Assembly: GCA_016699635.1 (NCBI GenBank)
Contig: CP064983.1
Span: 1,302,001 to 1,366,000, forward strand
Reading direction: 5' to 3'
Length of the DNA: 64,000 nucleotides
Origin: Bacteroidota bacterium
GTDB taxonomy: Bacteria > Bacteroidota > Bacteroidia > AKYH767-A > OLB10
Shown: one piece after another, positions 61,017-64,000 of the stretch
Position numbering within the stretch: the stretch's first letter is position 1
How the letters are laid out: each line of letters begins with the position of its first letter
Position numbers and translations under genes: made by a program
The notes under the pieces: generated by a model
What the model was told of the DNA's origin: nothing
Databases searched by the model: none
Seen by the model: only the letters and a program-made list of their open reading frames with translations

Positions 61017-63138
61017 TTAACTCAGTAGCTGAAAAGCAGCAAAACTTGATACCCATGCTAAAGCACTCATATACACAAACTGAATGATTGGCCATTTCCA
61101 TGTGCCGGTTTCTCGTTTAACAACAGCAAGAGTACTCATACATTGCATGGCAAATGCATAAAACAACATTAGTGAAATGCCAACAGCTAATGTATAAAGA
61201 GGTGTTCCATCAGGTCGTTTTTCTGCCATCATCTTTTCTCTGATTGGTAAATTTTCACCTTCACTACCTACACTGTAAATGGTTGACATGGTTCCAACAA
61301 AAACTTCGCGAGCTGCAAATGATGTCACCAAGGCAATTCCAATTTTCCAGTCGAAGCCCAAAGGTTTAATTGCAGGTTCAATAATTTTTCCTGTCCATCC
61401 TGCATAGGAATGTTCCAGCTTCTGTGCCTGTAATTGGTTCAGTTCGTCCTGTGTTGTTTCAGGAAGTTCTGCCTTTGCTTCATATAGTTTTTCTGTTTCG
61501 GCATAATCTTTTCCCGGTCCACGAGATGATAAAAACCAAAGTACAATAGAAATGGCAATGATAATTTTTCCTGCATCGAATAAAAATATTTTTACTTTAT
61601 CGAAAATTACAAAGAAGATATTCTTCCATCGTGGCAAACGGTAAACCGGTAATTCCATGATAAAAAAATCACGCTGCTTGGCTTTAACAAACATCTTAAA
61701 CAACCATGCAGAAAATATAGCTGCAACAAAACCGATAAGATACATGAGCATCATCACCAACCCCTGAGAATTGATAAATCCAAAAACATAATATCGTGGA
61801 ATAACCAATGAAATGAGCAGGGTATAAACAGGTAGTCGTGCCGAACAACTCATCAATGGTGTTACCATAATTGTTACAATACGCTCCTTCCAACTTTGTA
61901 TGGTTCGTGTTGCAAGGATTGCAGGCACGGCACATGCCACACCACTCATCAATGGAATTACAGACCTTCCGTTTAATCCAAATGGCCTGAGCAACTTATC
62001 CATAATAAAGCTAACACGTGCCATATAGCCTGTGTCTTCAAGGATGGTTATAAATAAAAACAATAAGGCAATCTGCGGAACAAATATGATGATGCCACCA
62101 AGACCTGCAAGAATACCATTTACAATCAAATCATTCAACACACCTTTAGGAAGCAATTCGCTTACTTTTGAGAAAAATCAGCAAAGGTTCCGTCAATAAA
62201 ATCCATCGGAAACTGTGCCACATTAAATATAAACTGAAAGATTACAAACAGAATAGCCAGAAAAATTCCATAGCCCCATATTCTGTGTGTAACCAGATTA
62301 TCAACGGTACGGGTCAGGGATTTACGCACTGATGCAGGCTCGCTGACACAACTTTTAAGAAGAACAGAAATAGTTTTATAGCGTTCCAATGTTTCAGTAG
62401 CTTGCATAGTTTTTTGGCTGAACTGATGCTGCTGTAAAAGCATGTCCAATTTTTGTTTACCTTCATTACCAACAAAACTTATGTCCACCTTATCATAATT
62501 ACCTGCAAGCAGGTAGGCTGCATAATCACTTTTAACCGGAAAACTTTGTTTGATTTCCTGAATAAGTTCAGGAGCCAGGGTTGTTGCAGGCATAATATCA
62601 CTTTCGGGCAAAGGAATAGTATGCAGAACAGCCTTCTTGATTTCTTCAATACCTGTTTTCTGACGTACAATTGCCGGAATAACTTTGATGCCTAATGCCT
62701 GTTCCAATTTTTTTACATCGGGCAACAAACCTTTATGAACAGCTAAGTCCATCATGTTCAACACCAGCACAACAGGAATTTTAAGATCAATTATCTGTGA
62801 GCATAAAACAAACTGCGTTTTAAATTAGATGCATCAGCAATAACAATTATCCTGTTGGGGAAAGATGGGTCTTGCGGATCGGTCAGTACTTTGTATGGAA
62901 TTTGCTCATCAAGTGTTTTAGGGTACAAGCTGTAAATGCCTGGTAAATCTGTTAGCTCAACTTTGTAATCAACACCTTCAAATGCATTGCGTAAACTAAA
63001 GAAGCCTACATGTTTCTCAACTGTCACACCGGGAAAGTTGGCCACCTTTTGATTGAGACCCGTCAATACATTAAACAGCGTGCTTTTACCACTATTGGGG
63101 TTACCAACCAATGCAACTTTTAGAACAACTTCACTCAC
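61017..63138 (-). CDS. feoB: Ferrous iron transport protein B, two frameshifts
   Basis: Inner-membrane Fe(II) transporter with N-terminal G domain. G1 is VALVGNPNSGKSTLFNVLTG, G2 region NFPGVTVEK, G3 LTDLPGIYSLYP and G4 VLNMMDLA. A helical spacer follows, then the core membrane domain with GRSVIPLMSGVACAVPAILATRTIQ and FAAREVFVGTMSTIYSVG. Two homopolymers each lack one base, at about 62780 (T-run) and 62163 (A-run). With these restored the chain runs without interruption for ~707 residues. It follows feoA by 18 bp. Three Cys/Pro gating motifs are intact. Confidence 0.93.
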
Positions 63139-63156
63139 TTATATTCCCCCCTCTAT

Positions 63157-63384
63157 TTATAATGTACTTACCCATACTGTTTCTGCCTCATTTTTTCTCA
63201 AACTAAGCTGATAGCCTGCAACTTTAATTGCCATTGGGTCGCCCAAAGGTGCAACTCGTTCCATCAACACCGTTTCACCTGGAATACAACCCATTTCCAT
63301 CAGTTTAAGTTTTATCTCTTCATCACTGAAATTCTGAATGACCCCTGCCTCGCCCGGCTTTAACTCGCTTAACTTTTTTTCCAA
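63157..63384 (-). CDS. feoA: FeoA, small SH3-like iron-transport partner
   Basis: MEKKLSELKPGEAGVIQNFSDEEIKLKLMEMGCIPGETVLMERVAPLGDPMAIKVAGYQLSLRK is the FeoA fold (LSxLKPGExGVI, MGxxPGxxV, GDPxAIKV, SLRK). About 75 residues. I use the TTG at 63384 rather than the GTG at 63432. The shorter version begins at the usual FeoA position, and the TATTTTCG promoter-like element at 63410-63417 would otherwise be inside the gene. FeoA is thought to bind FeoB and tune its gating. First gene of the feoAB operon. No Fur site was obvious. Confidence 0.88.
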   Translation of the reverse strand: MEKKLSELKPGEAGVIQNFSDEEIKLKLMEMGCIPGETVLMERVAPLGDPMAIKVAGYQLSLRKNEAETVWVSTL

Positions 63385-63409
63385 TATGGCACTATTAAAA
63401 TTAATGTTG

Positions 63410-63417
63410 CGAAAATA
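63410..63417 (-). promoter_or_regulatory. Putative -7 promoter element TATTTTCG of feoAB
   Basis: A one-base variant of TAnnTTTG, 25 nt upstream of the TTG start at 63384. Confidence 0.4.
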
Positions 63418-63522
63418 GTCAACGGCAAGCACATTATGGGGGATTAATGTGTGGTGATTTTTGTCAGAAAATATTAATAACCTCGTTTAAAACTTTTCAA
63501 TGGTCAACATTGCTCAGAAAAT

Positions 63523-63530
63523 TAACTTTG
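63523..63530 (+). promoter_or_regulatory. Putative -7 promoter element TAACTTTG of mreC
   Basis: Exact TAnnTTTG match, 42 nt upstream of the mreC ATG. Confidence 0.5.
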
Positions 63531-63572
63531 CACCTTTGTAAAGGTTGGGTTTCATTCTGCAAATTATAGTTT

Positions 63573-64000
63573 ATGCGTAATTTATTCCTGTTTTTAAGCC
63601 GGAATTATATTTTCATATTGTTTATACTGCTTGAGGCAGTTTGCTTCTTCCTCATTGCACAGAATAACTCTTATCAGAATGCAGCCACACTAAACTCAAC
63701 CAATAAAGTTGTAGCATCTGTTTATTCCACTATAAGTTCTGTAACCGATTATTTAGATCTGGCTGAAAACAACAGAAGGCTTGCCGAAGAAAATGCACAC
63801 TTGCGCACCTTGCTTCCTGCATCATATTTCGATACAACCGTTGTAAGAAATCATAAAGTGGACACCATTCACAATCTTGAATATTCCTATATTGAGGCTA
63901 AAATCATTAACAACAGTACAAACAGGCGCAACAATTATATGACACTTAACAAAGGTTCCGATGCAGGTATTGCTCCCGAAATGGGTGTTATAACAGGTCA
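63573..64000 (+). CDS. mreC: Rod shape-determining protein MreC (partial, right edge)
   Basis: The first 142 residues are present. The N-terminal membrane helix reads YIFILFILLEAVCFFLIAQ. A periplasmic coiled coil follows (YLDLAENNRRLAEENAHLRTLLP), and the start of the paired beta-barrel domain reads YIEAKIINNSTNRRNNYMTLNKGSDAGIAPEMGVIT, the classical MreC signature with its GSxxGIxxxMGV turn. MreC organises the elongasome for peptidoglycan synthesis. The frame remains open at 64000. Starts with ATG at 63573. Confidence 0.93.
   Translation, partial: MRNLFLFLSRNYIFILFILLEAVCFFLIAQNNSYQNAATLNSTNKVVASVYSTISSVTDYLDLAENNRRLAEENAHLRTLLPASYFDTTVVRNHKVDTIHNLEYSYIEAKIINNSTNRRNNYMTLNKGSDAGIAPEMGVITG

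Overview
The window is AT-rich DNA from a member of the Bacteroidota, most likely a Chitinophagia/Sphingobacteriia-type environmental or uncultured lineage. Four things point there. Several secreted proteins end in a type IX secretion system (T9SS) type A sorting domain. Start codons are repeatedly preceded by the Bacteroidota -7 element TAnnTTTG. There is a TANFOR-domain giant protein, and there are a TonB receptor/HmuY cluster, a DUF2723 protein and FadL-like barrels typical of the phylum. No rRNA, tRNA, CRISPR array, prophage or insertion sequence was seen.

Layout. 1-6.1 kb (minus): a TANFOR/carboxypeptidase-regulatory repeat giant protein running off the left edge, behind an outer-membrane barrel gene. 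6.4-10.8 kb (minus): lipB, a serine hydrolase and a small conserved protein in one operon, then an M28 peptidase coupled to a linker-rich unknown. 11.0-15.5 kb (plus): TonB-dependent receptor, HmuY-like lipoprotein and HmuY-like T9SS protein, read as a heme/iron acquisition operon. 15.5-25.4 kb: M1 peptidase, threonine-dehydrogenase-like SDR plus cysS, glutaminyl-cyclase-like M28 lipoprotein, cytosolic 5'-nucleotidase, MFS exporter, tandem thioredoxin protein, coiled-coil lipoprotein. 25.6-31.5 kb: hybrid histidine kinase, helical unknown, T9SS protein, rsmI, polysaccharide deacetylase. 31.6-34.1 kb (minus): a three-gene metal-handling operon. 34.2-43.4 kb: lhgO, lipoprotein, aconitase, DUF1905 protein, recJ, outer-membrane protein, coaX. 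43.6-47.6 kb: a 1.9-kb tandem duplication of T9SS surface-protein genes whose ends are almost identical but whose 431-bp centres differ. 47.7-50.8 kb: DUF2723 membrane protein. 51-57.6 kb (minus): tetR-tolC-MFP-RND efflux operon with a candidate operator. 57.7-64 kb: ACMSD-like amidohydrolase, RecD-like helicase, SprT-like protein, feoAB and the start of mreC.

A striking general property is that about thirty otherwise ordinary genes are interrupted by single-base indels, mostly in A/T or G homopolymers, plus two in-frame stops. The broken genes include essential ones (cysS, feoB, aconitase, coaX, rsmI), and the two halves join perfectly after one base is added or removed. I therefore read most of these as sequencing or assembly errors and annotate whole gene spans, saying in each entry where the break lies.

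The best candidate for something new is the 43.6-47.6 kb locus. It holds two tandem secreted beta-propeller-like proteins with interchangeable-looking central cassettes, each preceded by an orphan T9SS sorting domain, next to a polytopic DUF2723 protein. The second candidate is the metal operon, which joins a heavy-metal-associated protein, a T9SS-exported thioredoxin-fold protein and a barrel carrying a C-terminal heavy-metal-binding domain.
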